A DNA stretch of 64,000 bases from Candidatus Kryptoniota bacterium (GTDB lineage Bacteria > Bacteroidota > Ignavibacteria > Kryptoniales > JAKASW01): NCBI GenBank assembly GCA_024641705.1, contig JAHECO010000007.1:1-64000 (forward strand), read 5' to 3'. Made by a program: the position numbers and the translations under genes. Numbering within the stretch: the first letter of the stretch is position 1; each line of letters starts with the position of its first letter. This document shows, one piece after another, positions 15,428 to 24,021 of this stretch. A model generated the notes under the pieces. The model did not search any database and was not told the DNA's origin. It saw only the letters and a program-made list of their open reading frames with translations.

Positions 15428-18214
15428 ATGGCGGGTAATATGAAAAAGTGCTGTTCAAACTGGGTTGGTTTATTTTTGGCTGTCATCGTCTTTGCCGCAG
15501 CGACTCAGCCTTGCGTGGGCGGCGTCAAGGGACATAATCGTGATCGGGTATCCATATACTCCATGCGATATGTCTACGGAAAATACGAAATGCCGATAAC
15601 TAACGATGGACGTTTCGGATACGATCCTGCCTACAACGTCCCGGGTGGAGCGAGGTGGCCTCAGGGCACCAAATGTGGCTACATTTTTGGTGGTGGGATC
15701 TGGATCGGCGGCCTGGTGGACGGTGTGAAGACTGTTTCGGTCGGGTATAATCCGACCAACGTACAGACCGAGTTAGTCCCTGGGGCGCCGCCAAACGAAC
15801 CGGGTTACACCGACCCGACAAAGAGAGTATATATCAGCAGCGATTACCCTAGTTCGAGTTTGCCTCCTTGGCCGCTCGGGTACAACTCAGATGGGACACC
15901 CAAAGCAGTCTCGCAGATGGACTCGTGGTCCCAGGCTAACGACCTGGACAGTACTCATCAGTTTGAAGGCGGTTTGCCCTTAGGGGCTCTCGTCACTACT
16001 CGGACCTACTCTTGGAGCAGCACGTTTCGCGACGCACAGGATATTGTTTTCTTCGATTATACAATAAAGAACATCCGACCGGACCACAAGACTTGGCATA
16101 ATGCTTACATCGGTATCGCAGTCGATGCGGATATCGGAGATCCAACAAACGATTTCTGCAGTGCGTTTCCCAATCTAAATCTCGGGTTTATGTACAGTGC
16201 ATCCCAGCTTTCTACTTATGAACAGTCTCTGCCATACCCTCCGGGACTGATAGGCGTGCAAATGCTCAAGGGTCCAGTTGAAGATACAACGACGGAGGAA
16301 GCCAAGTTGTCCGCCTTTGTGAGATGGGCGAGTGAGTTAAATCCCAATAATGACGATCAGAGATACGACCTGCTGGCCTCCGGAGAAATGGACACGGTCG
16401 ACAACGAGCCCGGTGACAAGCGCATGCTGCTGAGTAATGGGCCCTTTGATCTGGCATACGGTGATTCGGTGGAATTCGTAATGGCGATTTGCTTTGCGGA
16501 GCCGGATTGGTATTTCGATTCATCGCTCAAGGGGAAATACGCGGTGTACCCTGAGCACTTGAAGCAGGTTGCGAGTAATGCCGTGTATATATTCGACCAT
16601 CAATTCCTGTTTCCACAACCCCCAAGTATCCCGCACCTTACCTTAGTGCCGTTGGATCAAAAGATGGTAATTAAATGGGATGCATCCAGTGAGAGCAGCG
16701 TGGAGCCGGTAACGGCTTTGCCCAATACCGACCCTCACAACTTTGAAGGCTATCGTCTGTACAAGAGCACGACAGGTCTGCCGGGCACGTTCCAGTTGCT
16801 GGGAGACTGGGACCTGGTTGATTTCGACGATCTGGGCAATCCGATCGGTCAGAACACGGGTTTGGTGCATTCGTATGTGGACCAGGGGCTGACAGACGGT
16901 AAGACATACTTCTACGCAGTGACTTCCTATGCCAGAGGGGAGTATCCTCCCGGGCATTATGGGGATAGTGTCTATGAAGTTGTTCCTTCGCTGGAGACCG
17001 GGACGGTTTTTGGTGTAAACTTAAACGCGGCAGTGCCGGAACCTCCTGCCAGCAACTACGGCCCACCGGGTCTGGCTGATTATACCGTGTCATCAAAGGA
17101 TTCTGATGGAATGAGATTGACCGTGACACCGAAGTACCTGGTTGTCGACAGCGTAAAAAGCGGGAAGTACAAGCTTGAATTTCAAAGTCCGTCGGACGTA
17201 AGAATCGACATCGGGACGACTGTGGAAGGCCCCAACATCTATGTTGTCGACGTCGCGGCAGGAGACACGGTTTCAACGACAACTAACTTCCCAATTACGG
17301 ATCCTCCCACGAGTGTTTACTCCGACTTGTTCAATGGTATGCAGCTGATGTTCACGGGTCCAAATATGGCTGGCAACGCAATTGACACCGCCTACTTCAC
17401 GAAACCAAGGCCGCAAGTCGAGTTCATGCAAGCCACGGACTTCTCCGGAGACTACATGACTGCACAAACCGCCGTCATCCGGAAACCGCCGCTCTCATTC
17501 TTCTTTCTGCCGCATAAATACCTCATATACTTCGTGACCCCAACGGTAGTCAATGTGTTTGATGAGACGACAGGTGAAGAACTCAAGTTCTCTTTGCGAA
17601 CTTTAGGTCACGATTATGGCATCGCGAACTATGTCGGAACACCGTCTGTCGATTCTCAGACGGGGGACACCACCTGGACATGGTCCAACAGCCCTCCCGA
17701 CTTCAGGCGCTACCCGGATGCGTCGGCAAATGGCTTCAAGTTTTATCTGCCCGGGGTGTTCCTCTTTGTCGAGGACGTACATCACACAATACAGGCGGGC
17801 GACTCTCTCATTGTCGACCTCTCGGGTCAATCGTCTCCACGCTCGGGTGACATCGTCAGTTTCAGCGTGACCGGGAGCAAGGTCAATTATAATTCGGATC
17901 TATCCGTGATAAAGGTCGTGCCAAATCCGTACATCGTCCGAGCTGCCTGGGACCTGGACAACGACTATCAGAAGATCGCTTTCATCAACCTTCCGACTCG
18001 ATGTACCATTAGGATCTACACTGTTGCAGGTGATCTGGTACAGACCATAGAGCACTCTCAACCGTACGCACAGGGATTCACGAGCCAGTCGGCCGGTACC
18101 GCCTATTGGAATCTCGAGACGAGAAACAACCAGAAGATATCCACGGGAGTATACATCTATTATGTTAGTTCGCCGTTTGGATCAACAGTGGGCCGCTTTG
18201 CGGTCATTCGATGA
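15428..18214 (+). CDS. Large secreted protein with fibronectin-like region and Por-like C-terminal domain
   Basis: 928 residues; a start at ATG 15440 (MKKCC) gives a cleaner signal peptide. The body is beta-rich. Around 400-500 there is a fibronectin-III-like segment (WDASSE..., GLTDGKTYFYAVTSYARG). The last 100 residues form a variant sorting domain (VVPNPYIV, CTIRIYTVAGDLVQTI, STGVYIYYV), where PNPY replaces PNPF. It lies 34 bases after the TonB receptor and overlaps the PorV-like gene by four bases, so the three form an operon. It may be the surface-binding partner of the receptor in place of SusD; that role is inferred. Confidence 0.78.
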   Translation: MAGNMKKCCSNWVGLFLAVIVFAAATQPCVGGVKGHNRDRVSIYSMRYVYGKYEMPITNDGRFGYDPAYNVPGGARWPQGTKCGYIFGGGIWIGGLVDGVKTVSVGYNPTNVQTELVPGAPPNEPGYTDPTKRVYISSDYPSSSLPPWPLGYNSDGTPKAVSQMDSWSQANDLDSTHQFEGGLPLGALVTTRTYSWSSTFRDAQDIVFFDYTIKNIRPDHKTWHNAYIGIAVDADIGDPTNDFCSAFPNLNLGFMYSASQLSTYEQSLPYPPGLIGVQMLKGPVEDTTTEEAKLSAFVRWASELNPNNDDQRYDLLASGEMDTVDNEPGDKRMLLSNGPFDLAYGDSVEFVMAICFAEPDWYFDSSLKGKYAVYPEHLKQVASNAVYIFDHQFLFPQPPSIPHLTLVPLDQKMVIKWDASSESSVEPVTALPNTDPHNFEGYRLYKSTTGLPGTFQLLGDWDLVDFDDLGNPIGQNTGLVHSYVDQGLTDGKTYFYAVTSYARGEYPPGHYGDSVYEVVPSLETGTVFGVNLNAAVPEPPASNYGPPGLADYTVSSKDSDGMRLTVTPKYLVVDSVKSGKYKLEFQSPSDVRIDIGTTVEGPNIYVVDVAAGDTVSTTTNFPITDPPTSVYSDLFNGMQLMFTGPNMAGNAIDTAYFTKPRPQVEFMQATDFSGDYMTAQTAVIRKPPLSFFFLPHKYLIYFVTPTVVNVFDETTGEELKFSLRTLGHDYGIANYVGTPSVDSQTGDTTWTWSNSPPDFRRYPDASANGFKFYLPGVFLFVEDVHHTIQAGDSLIVDLSGQSSPRSGDIVSFSVTGSKVNYNSDLSVIKVVPNPYIVRAAWDLDNDYQKIAFINLPTRCTIRIYTVAGDLVQTIEHSQPYAQGFTSQSAGTAYWNLETRNNQKISTGVYIYYVSSPFGSTVGRFAVIR

Positions 18215-19317
18215 TGAGGCCTCAAATGGGAAAAGCTAACAGAACATCGACCACAGACATATGTGTGGAATCCGCCGTCCACCCGCGACGGCGTATGATC
18301 TCTTCCGGGCCGCGGCAGATTCTAGTCGCCAACATCGTGGGTCTGTTGTTGCTCTCACTTTTCTTCCCGCTGAATGCCTCGGCACAAATCAGCAATAACG
18401 TCGGGACCTCGGGCTTCCAATTCCTGAAGATTGGAGTCGGTGCCAGCGAGACAGCGTTGGCGGGAGCGGGGACGGCTATTGCAAACGGACCCGACGCCCT
18501 TTTCTGGAACGTGGCAGGTATTACGAGATCGGAGCGGACGAGTGTGATGTTCTTCTACGATCCCTGGATTGCCTCGATCAAACAGGACTATGTGGCCGCT
18601 TCTGTTCCTGTCGGCACGGATGACTACATCGGGTTAAGTGCAAACTATGTTTCATTGGGTCAAATGGACGAAACTACCATTGACCAGCCACAAGGGACGG
18701 GCCGTTCCTTTACAGCGGGAGATTTTGCGGTCGGCTTCTCATATGCGCGCCGAATCAGCCAGTGGGTAAGCGCAGGTCTCACCGCAAAGTATGTGAATGA
18801 ACGAATATGGGATATGGTATCCGACGGCTGGGCCTTCGATTTAGGATTGTCTTACGAGAATGGCAGCTTCCACCTGGGAATGGTCATTAAAGACTTCGGC
18901 ACAAAGAAAGACATATCGGGTTCCAATCTGGAGTCTCTGCAACAAATCTATCCTGACTGGCAAACGTCATCGGTCCGCGTCGGTCTGGTTCCCAGACCTG
19001 TCTCCTTGCCGACATCCTTTGCTGCTGGTGTAGCCTACGACTTCCTGAAATCAGATTTCAACCGGCTGTCAATTCTCGGTAACCTTGCCTATTTCAATGA
19101 TATAGGCCAGACGTTCAACGTGGGTGGGGAATATTCCTTTCTCGGAATGTATTCGCTGAGGATGGGGTATAAGTTCGACACGGACATTTATGGAATGACT
19201 TTCGGAGCTGGTATAAAGGCTCCGATAGCAGGCACCGAAACAGGATTTGATTTGGCTGCGATTCAGATGAAAGACTTCGGATATAGAACACAATTTGACG
19301 TTTCGATTGCCTTTTGA
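18211..19317 (+). CDS. PorV/PorQ-like outer-membrane barrel protein (UPF0164 type)
   Basis: 368 residues, starting in an ATGA overlap with the previous stop. A second start at 18295 would give a shorter N-terminus before the signal peptide (ending NASA|QI). The mature front (GFQFLKIGVGASETALAGAGTA, DALFWNVAGI) is the hallmark of the PorV family, FadL-like barrels that act in type IX secretion by shuttling cargo from the translocon to the attachment complex. Its place behind a TonB receptor and a sorting-domain protein suggests a dedicated copy serving this cluster. Confidence 0.85.
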   Translation: MMRPQMGKANRTSTTDICVESAVHPRRRMISSGPRQILVANIVGLLLLSLFFPLNASAQISNNVGTSGFQFLKIGVGASETALAGAGTAIANGPDALFWNVAGITRSERTSVMFFYDPWIASIKQDYVAASVPVGTDDYIGLSANYVSLGQMDETTIDQPQGTGRSFTAGDFAVGFSYARRISQWVSAGLTAKYVNERIWDMVSDGWAFDLGLSYENGSFHLGMVIKDFGTKKDISGSNLESLQQIYPDWQTSSVRVGLVPRPVSLPTSFAAGVAYDFLKSDFNRLSILGNLAYFNDIGQTFNVGGEYSFLGMYSLRMGYKFDTDIYGMTFGAGIKAPIAGTETGFDLAAIQMKDFGYRTQFDVSIAF

Positions 19318-19350
19318 CAACGATCTTAGAAGACTGGAGAACTTACAGAT

Positions 19351-20217
19351 ATGATGCAACGGATTGCGATTTCCGGAACGGAATTTCCGTTCAAACCACT
19401 GAAAAATCTACTTGATGTTGCAACCCAACTTGAGGTTAAGTTTCTCGAACTATGGATGCCACACAACTTTGTTTTCGAAGATCTCTCGATAGTCGAGAAG
19501 GAACTGACTCGACGAAATTTACAGGCTGTGGTCATTTCAACATGGACACAGTTGAATCTGCCCGGTGATGTTACTGCACGTCAAGAGCTTATTAAGCAAA
19601 GCATTTTTGTTGCGAAACGTCTTGGGGCTGTCTCAGTAAACACCTATTTCGGCGCGAATCCATCGAGGTCTGCTGATGAAGCGGTTCAACGCTACCAACA
19701 GAATATACTTCCCTGTCTTGAGGAAGCTGAAAAGGCGGGAATCTACATAACTCTCGAGAATGAATTTGAGATAACCGGCAATGACCCTACAAGGCATGCC
19801 CGCGTAGTGTTGAACATCGCTGAGACTGTGGGCTCACCCTATTTCAAGCTTAATTACGATCCGTGCAATTTCTATTTCGCAGGGGAAGAGGGGTATCCGT
19901 ATGCTTACAACCTCCTCAAGAAGCATATCGGATACATACATCTGAAGAACGGGACAAAGTACAACCGCAGAATCCATTCCCTGCCTCCGGAAGATTACCT
20001 GTGGAGAGACAAATCTGGTGACTATGTATGTTGCTCCCTTGGCGAAGGTGCTATCAACATTGAGAACCTTCTTCGGGATCTTTCGATGGATGGCTATGAA
20101 GGTTACGTTTGTTTGGAACCGCACGTGCCCGCCGAGATTCTGGTGGACACCTTCCGAGACAGCCTCGACTATGTTAAAAGCCATTTCCTACAGCGAAACG
20201 AATGGAGGTTGAGATGA
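19351..20217 (+). CDS. Sugar phosphate isomerase/epimerase (TIM barrel)
   Basis: 288 residues, cytosolic. Shows the AP-endonuclease-2/xylose-isomerase-like pattern: ITLENEFEITG (metal-binding Glu), FKLNYDPCNF (Asp), GYIHLKNG (His) and VCLEPH near the end (Glu). Such enzymes interconvert ketoses or inosose-type sugars with a divalent metal. The stop overlaps the dehydrogenase start by four bases, so the two act in one pathway. Exact substrate not predictable. Confidence 0.85.
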   Translation: MMQRIAISGTEFPFKPLKNLLDVATQLEVKFLELWMPHNFVFEDLSIVEKELTRRNLQAVVISTWTQLNLPGDVTARQELIKQSIFVAKRLGAVSVNTYFGANPSRSADEAVQRYQQNILPCLEEAEKAGIYITLENEFEITGNDPTRHARVVLNIAETVGSPYFKLNYDPCNFYFAGEEGYPYAYNLLKKHIGYIHLKNGTKYNRRIHSLPPEDYLWRDKSGDYVCCSLGEGAINIENLLRDLSMDGYEGYVCLEPHVPAEILVDTFRDSLDYVKSHFLQRNEWRLR

Positions 20218-21206
20218 AAGCAGCAGTCGTAGATTCCCCTGGTTCACTGCACATAAGAAATGTGCCTGAGCCGAAGTGTTCTCCCGATGAAGTGATCTTG
20301 AAAGTGAAGTACTCATCGATTTGCAATGCCACCGATGTCCATATTTGGGAAGGTAAGTTTCCACCAGACGTGTGCCCACCATATCCGCATATCTTGGGCC
20401 ATGAATGTTCAGGAACTATTGTGGAGATCGGCAAGGAAGTAGAGGGTTGGAAAACGGGGGATCGTGTATCCTTCTGGGTCAAGATGACCGGCGCTTTCGC
20501 GGAGTACAATGCCGTCAAGATCAACAAACTGGCGGCGGTTAAACTCAGAGACGGCTTCGACGATCAAGTTGCGCCGGTAATGGAAATAGTGGGTGGCACG
20601 TTGCGATGTACCTACAACAACGGGATGCAGATAGGAGATGTGGTGGTCGTCTTTGGGCAAGGGCCTACCGGACTCATGCTCATGCAGGAGGCGAAACTCT
20701 TCGGTGCGGCGGTGGTTGCCTCGGTCGACGTCTTTGATTTCAGGCTGCAGAAATCGTTGGAGTTGGGAGCCGATTACGCATTCAATTTGGAGGGAAAGAG
20801 TCAAGACGAAGCGTTCCGAGAAATAAGAAACGTACTTGGGCAGGTTGATTTTGTCATCGACGCGATGGGGAATCACAGATGGAGGAAGGGCAACGCGATT
20901 GATCTCGGGTTGTCGCTCCTCAAGCGTGGCGGGACCTATCAGGTCTTTGGCCACCCCACAGAAGACCAGCCGTTTAACATAAGGAGGCTGAGCAACGAGA
21001 ATATCACAATGAAAGGATTTGAACCCGGATACCACGTATCGAGGCGATTGATCAGATACGGCGAAGAGCTTGTTTCTTCCGGCAAACTAAAAGTGAAGGA
21101 GATGATAACTCACAACTTTCCGTTAGACGAACTTGAGCAGGGGCTCAAGATGTGCAGGGATCATCATAACGAGGCCATAAAAGTAGTGATCGCAGTGGGA
21201 GCTTGA
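20214..21206 (+). CDS. Zinc-dependent medium-chain dehydrogenase
   Basis: 330 residues from ATG 20214, five bases after GGAGG and overlapping the previous stop as ATGA. N-terminal GroES-like domain with catalytic zinc ligands (Cys in SSICNATD, His-Glu in ILGHECSG), and a Rossmann domain with VFGQGPTGLM. The four-cysteine structural zinc lobe of classic alcohol dehydrogenases is absent. Probably oxidises a polyol or sugar hydroxyl with NAD(P), as in sorbitol- or threonine-dehydrogenase relatives. Paired with the isomerase upstream and the amidohydrolase downstream. Confidence 0.88.
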   Translation: MKAAVVDSPGSLHIRNVPEPKCSPDEVILKVKYSSICNATDVHIWEGKFPPDVCPPYPHILGHECSGTIVEIGKEVEGWKTGDRVSFWVKMTGAFAEYNAVKINKLAAVKLRDGFDDQVAPVMEIVGGTLRCTYNNGMQIGDVVVVFGQGPTGLMLMQEAKLFGAAVVASVDVFDFRLQKSLELGADYAFNLEGKSQDEAFREIRNVLGQVDFVIDAMGNHRWRKGNAIDLGLSLLKRGGTYQVFGHPTEDQPFNIRRLSNENITMKGFEPGYHVSRRLIRYGEELVSSGKLKVKEMITHNFPLDELEQGLKMCRDHHNEAIKVVIAVGA

Positions 21207-21238
21207 ATGAATTCCACGCGGAGTGCGAAATTAGGTAA

Positions 21239-22501
21239 ATGAATAGCAGCGACTTCGGAAAGCGCCTCTACGACCAAGCGGGAAAGATCGCTCTGGTTGA
21301 TACTCATGAGCATATGGAACGAACATCGAGGGAGGAGTATCCCAGAGCTGATTTGTTCGACATAATTCAGCACACGTTCTATCTTTGGTCGGACCTCGTA
21401 TCATCAGGGATGCCTGCCGTCCCGTGGCCGGATGAGGAAGACGACGACGGCAAGAAATGGGAAATTCTCAAGAAGTACCTCCCCAACGTGATCAATACCG
21501 GATATTGGAGAGGAATTTTCACCGGGTTACGTTCGATTTATGGTGTTGAAGCAGAGACCTTGGACGATTCTAACTGGCGCGAGTTGAATGACGCAATCAA
21601 AAGAGCGTATACTGATCCTTCCTGGCCGGAGAAGATACTGAGGGATAGGACGAACATCCAAATGGCCGTAAATGATGTTGATGGCTTTAATATGAATCGA
21701 TCCCTGTTCATTCCCTCTATGAAGTTTGATTACCTTCTTTTCGGGGCCTCCAAGGCCGGACGGGAGAAGATCCAAGCTGTCGACGGTATCCGGTTGAACG
21801 ATTTCGACCAGTACAAAGATTTTGTGAGTTCCAGGATAAAAGAATTCAAGGCCCGTGGAGCTGTTGCACTGAAGACGGTGACGCCGTACTACAGGGGATT
21901 TGACTACGAAGAAGTGCCGGAGAAGGAAGCGAGAAAGGCTTTCGAATCGAAAAAAGACCCGGGGCCGGCAGAACAGAAAAAGGTCGAAGACTTCATGTTT
22001 CATCTCGTCGTCAATAAGGCGATAGAGCTTGATCTGCCGATCCAGATCCATACGGGCCTTCTAGCCTGGAACACCGTGGTTCTGGAGAATTGCAATCCGG
22101 CCGCCCTCAACCGAATCTTCATCCGGTATCCTTCATGCAAGTTCATTCTCTTTCATGGGGGGTATCCCTTCGCAGACGAGACCGGAGTCCTTGCCAAAAC
22201 ATTTCCGAACGTCTTTCTGGACTTCTGCTGGTTGCCGTGGATATCGTTCAATCTGACCAAACGTTTCCTTCATGGCTGGCTGGATATTGTTCCGAACAAC
22301 AAATTCATGTGGGGGGGAGATGCTCACAGAGCCGAGTGCGTACACGGACACTGGTTGATAGCAAAGCGGGCCGTCACGGAAGTTCTTAGCGAGAAAATCG
22401 CAGACGGACAACTGAGTTACAATGATGCCGAACGCATTCTCCATGGTATATTTCGAAACAACGCCATCCGTATCCTCAAGCTTGATCTAAAGGAATTGTG
22501 A
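21239..22501 (+). CDS. Amidohydrolase-superfamily protein
   Basis: 420 residues, cytosolic. Metal-site motifs in order: HxH in DTHEHME, a Lys in VALKTVTPYYRG, His in PIQIHTG, His in ILFHGGYP and Asp in MWGGDAHR. This is the Amidohydro_2 layout, shared with uronate-isomerase-like and decarboxylase-like enzymes. It starts 32 bases after the dehydrogenase. In a sugar-breakdown cluster, a lactonase, uronate isomerase or similar step is likely, but the sequence alone does not decide. Confidence 0.82.
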   Translation: MNSSDFGKRLYDQAGKIALVDTHEHMERTSREEYPRADLFDIIQHTFYLWSDLVSSGMPAVPWPDEEDDDGKKWEILKKYLPNVINTGYWRGIFTGLRSIYGVEAETLDDSNWRELNDAIKRAYTDPSWPEKILRDRTNIQMAVNDVDGFNMNRSLFIPSMKFDYLLFGASKAGREKIQAVDGIRLNDFDQYKDFVSSRIKEFKARGAVALKTVTPYYRGFDYEEVPEKEARKAFESKKDPGPAEQKKVEDFMFHLVVNKAIELDLPIQIHTGLLAWNTVVLENCNPAALNRIFIRYPSCKFILFHGGYPFADETGVLAKTFPNVFLDFCWLPWISFNLTKRFLHGWLDIVPNNKFMWGGDAHRAECVHGHWLIAKRAVTEVLSEKIADGQLSYNDAERILHGIFRNNAIRILKLDLKEL

Positions 22502-22589
22502 TACTTACCCGACGCGACAGCGGTCGGTTCAGTTGAAATCACCAGTTCTCGTTCCGCGCAATTGTTGAACATTACAGATTGGATTCATT

Positions 22590-24020
22590 ATGAAACATGG
22601 AATTAGTTTAGGTCTAGTACCTTTGCTCGGTTGCATGGCCCTTACCCTGGTCAGCTCTTTTTGCGAAGCCCGGGTCACGAACGTGCCGCAACAAAATGCT
22701 GCGATTCAAACGAGGGAGTGGACATCCATTGTATCAGCATCTGCACGACAGGATGGGCCTTTAGTTACTCTTCAGTTGACAACTGCAGCTGTGATTCCTC
22801 ACTCAACCGCTACTCAATGTGCTTTTCGATTTGTGCTGCAGCCAGTTCATCGCGGGATCAGCAGCGGCCGCTCTGAAGAACTCCTCCCCAAACGGGCCAT
22901 TCAATTCGACCTGTCAAATTGGGACGGATCACCGTGGTTTGCCACCAGCGTGTATACTTACTCCGGAGGAGCTGCGAATCCTCCGGACACGTCCCGGATG
23001 TTTGACTGGAGGTTAACATCTGATACTCTGAAGGTTCGCTTTTCATTGGATGGCTTGAGTTGGACCGGAGTAAGCTGGTACGCCGAGATTACATATGGCG
23101 GCAAGAGTGCCAGCAGATTTCCGATTACAGGTTTTCAAAAATTGGAGATAGACTCTGCCTTTGTGCATCCTCTTAAGAGCGTGGCGGGGTCACATTCAAG
23201 TTTTACTTTCCCTTCACCTTTCGAAGCCGTCATGAAACGGGAATCTGTCGCGACTGTTGTAAGTCGTGCTTACGAATACGAAAGAGCACTCACCGAAATA
23301 ATGCCGGTTTGCGGAGATACGGCCAGCTACGTCTTTAACAGGTATTATGATGGTGCCGCAATTGAGGGAAAGCCAATAGGCATGGGGCCGGGGATGTGGG
23401 GCCGACAAGCGCCCTGGTTTGTTTACTTTCACGAGATGGGTCACGATTACTGCAATGCTTCCGCAAGGTTTCGGCAGCTTTATCCACTGACAATGGGCCT
23501 TCCGCGCGGCCCCCTTCCTGCAAACATCCTCTTCTATGAAGGCTGGGCATCGCTACCTGCTATGTATGCTTTTGCCATGATCGTCGGCGATAGCGCATCA
23601 CAGGGACTCAGCCCTCAGGTATACGAGAGTGTGAAGAAAGGTTGGACGGAGATCCAAAAACGTTTCACCGCCGAGTGGAAGAAATATCAGGAACACCCCG
23701 CCCTCGACAAGGTAAATCCCGACATTGTTGATGGCCTCTTCTTAGAGCTGCAACGCGAGCACGGGTGGCAGTTCTTCAAGAGATTCTATGCTCTTATGCG
23801 GCCCCAGGACAAGACACTGTCCCTTTTTGACGATCGGGTGACAAATGACTCCACCGATCTCCGTCTCACCCGATGGACTTTGACAGCGGCCATTTTCAGT
23901 GCCCTGGCTCATAAGGACCTCAGGGAAGACTTCAAGCGGTGGGACTTCCCGGTCGATACCAGGTTGTTCGACAATACCTATCATGAATTGTTGAACTACC
24001 TCGAAAAGGAAAGGATCTGA
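22590..24020 (+). CDS. Exported HEMGH zinc-peptidase-like protein without sorting domain
   Basis: 476 residues. A signal peptide ends FCEA|RV. A beta-rich N-half (40-200) is followed by a helical catalytic-looking half with HEMGH at 281-285 and a downstream Glu in FYEGWAS (317), the gluzincin HExxH...E arrangement. The C-terminal part (FSALAHKDLREDFKRWDFPVD) resembles that of the protein at 28569, so the two are paralogs. This copy lacks a type IX domain and is probably periplasmic. It may be a peptidase, including M60-like glycopeptidase types. The M61 gene follows after one base. Confidence 0.68.
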   Translation: MKHGISLGLVPLLGCMALTLVSSFCEARVTNVPQQNAAIQTREWTSIVSASARQDGPLVTLQLTTAAVIPHSTATQCAFRFVLQPVHRGISSGRSEELLPKRAIQFDLSNWDGSPWFATSVYTYSGGAANPPDTSRMFDWRLTSDTLKVRFSLDGLSWTGVSWYAEITYGGKSASRFPITGFQKLEIDSAFVHPLKSVAGSHSSFTFPSPFEAVMKRESVATVVSRAYEYERALTEIMPVCGDTASYVFNRYYDGAAIEGKPIGMGPGMWGRQAPWFVYFHEMGHDYCNASARFRQLYPLTMGLPRGPLPANILFYEGWASLPAMYAFAMIVGDSASQGLSPQVYESVKKGWTEIQKRFTAEWKKYQEHPALDKVNPDIVDGLFLELQREHGWQFFKRFYALMRPQDKTLSLFDDRVTNDSTDLRLTRWTLTAAIFSALAHKDLREDFKRWDFPVDTRLFDNTYHELLNYLEKERI

Positions 24021-24021
24021 A

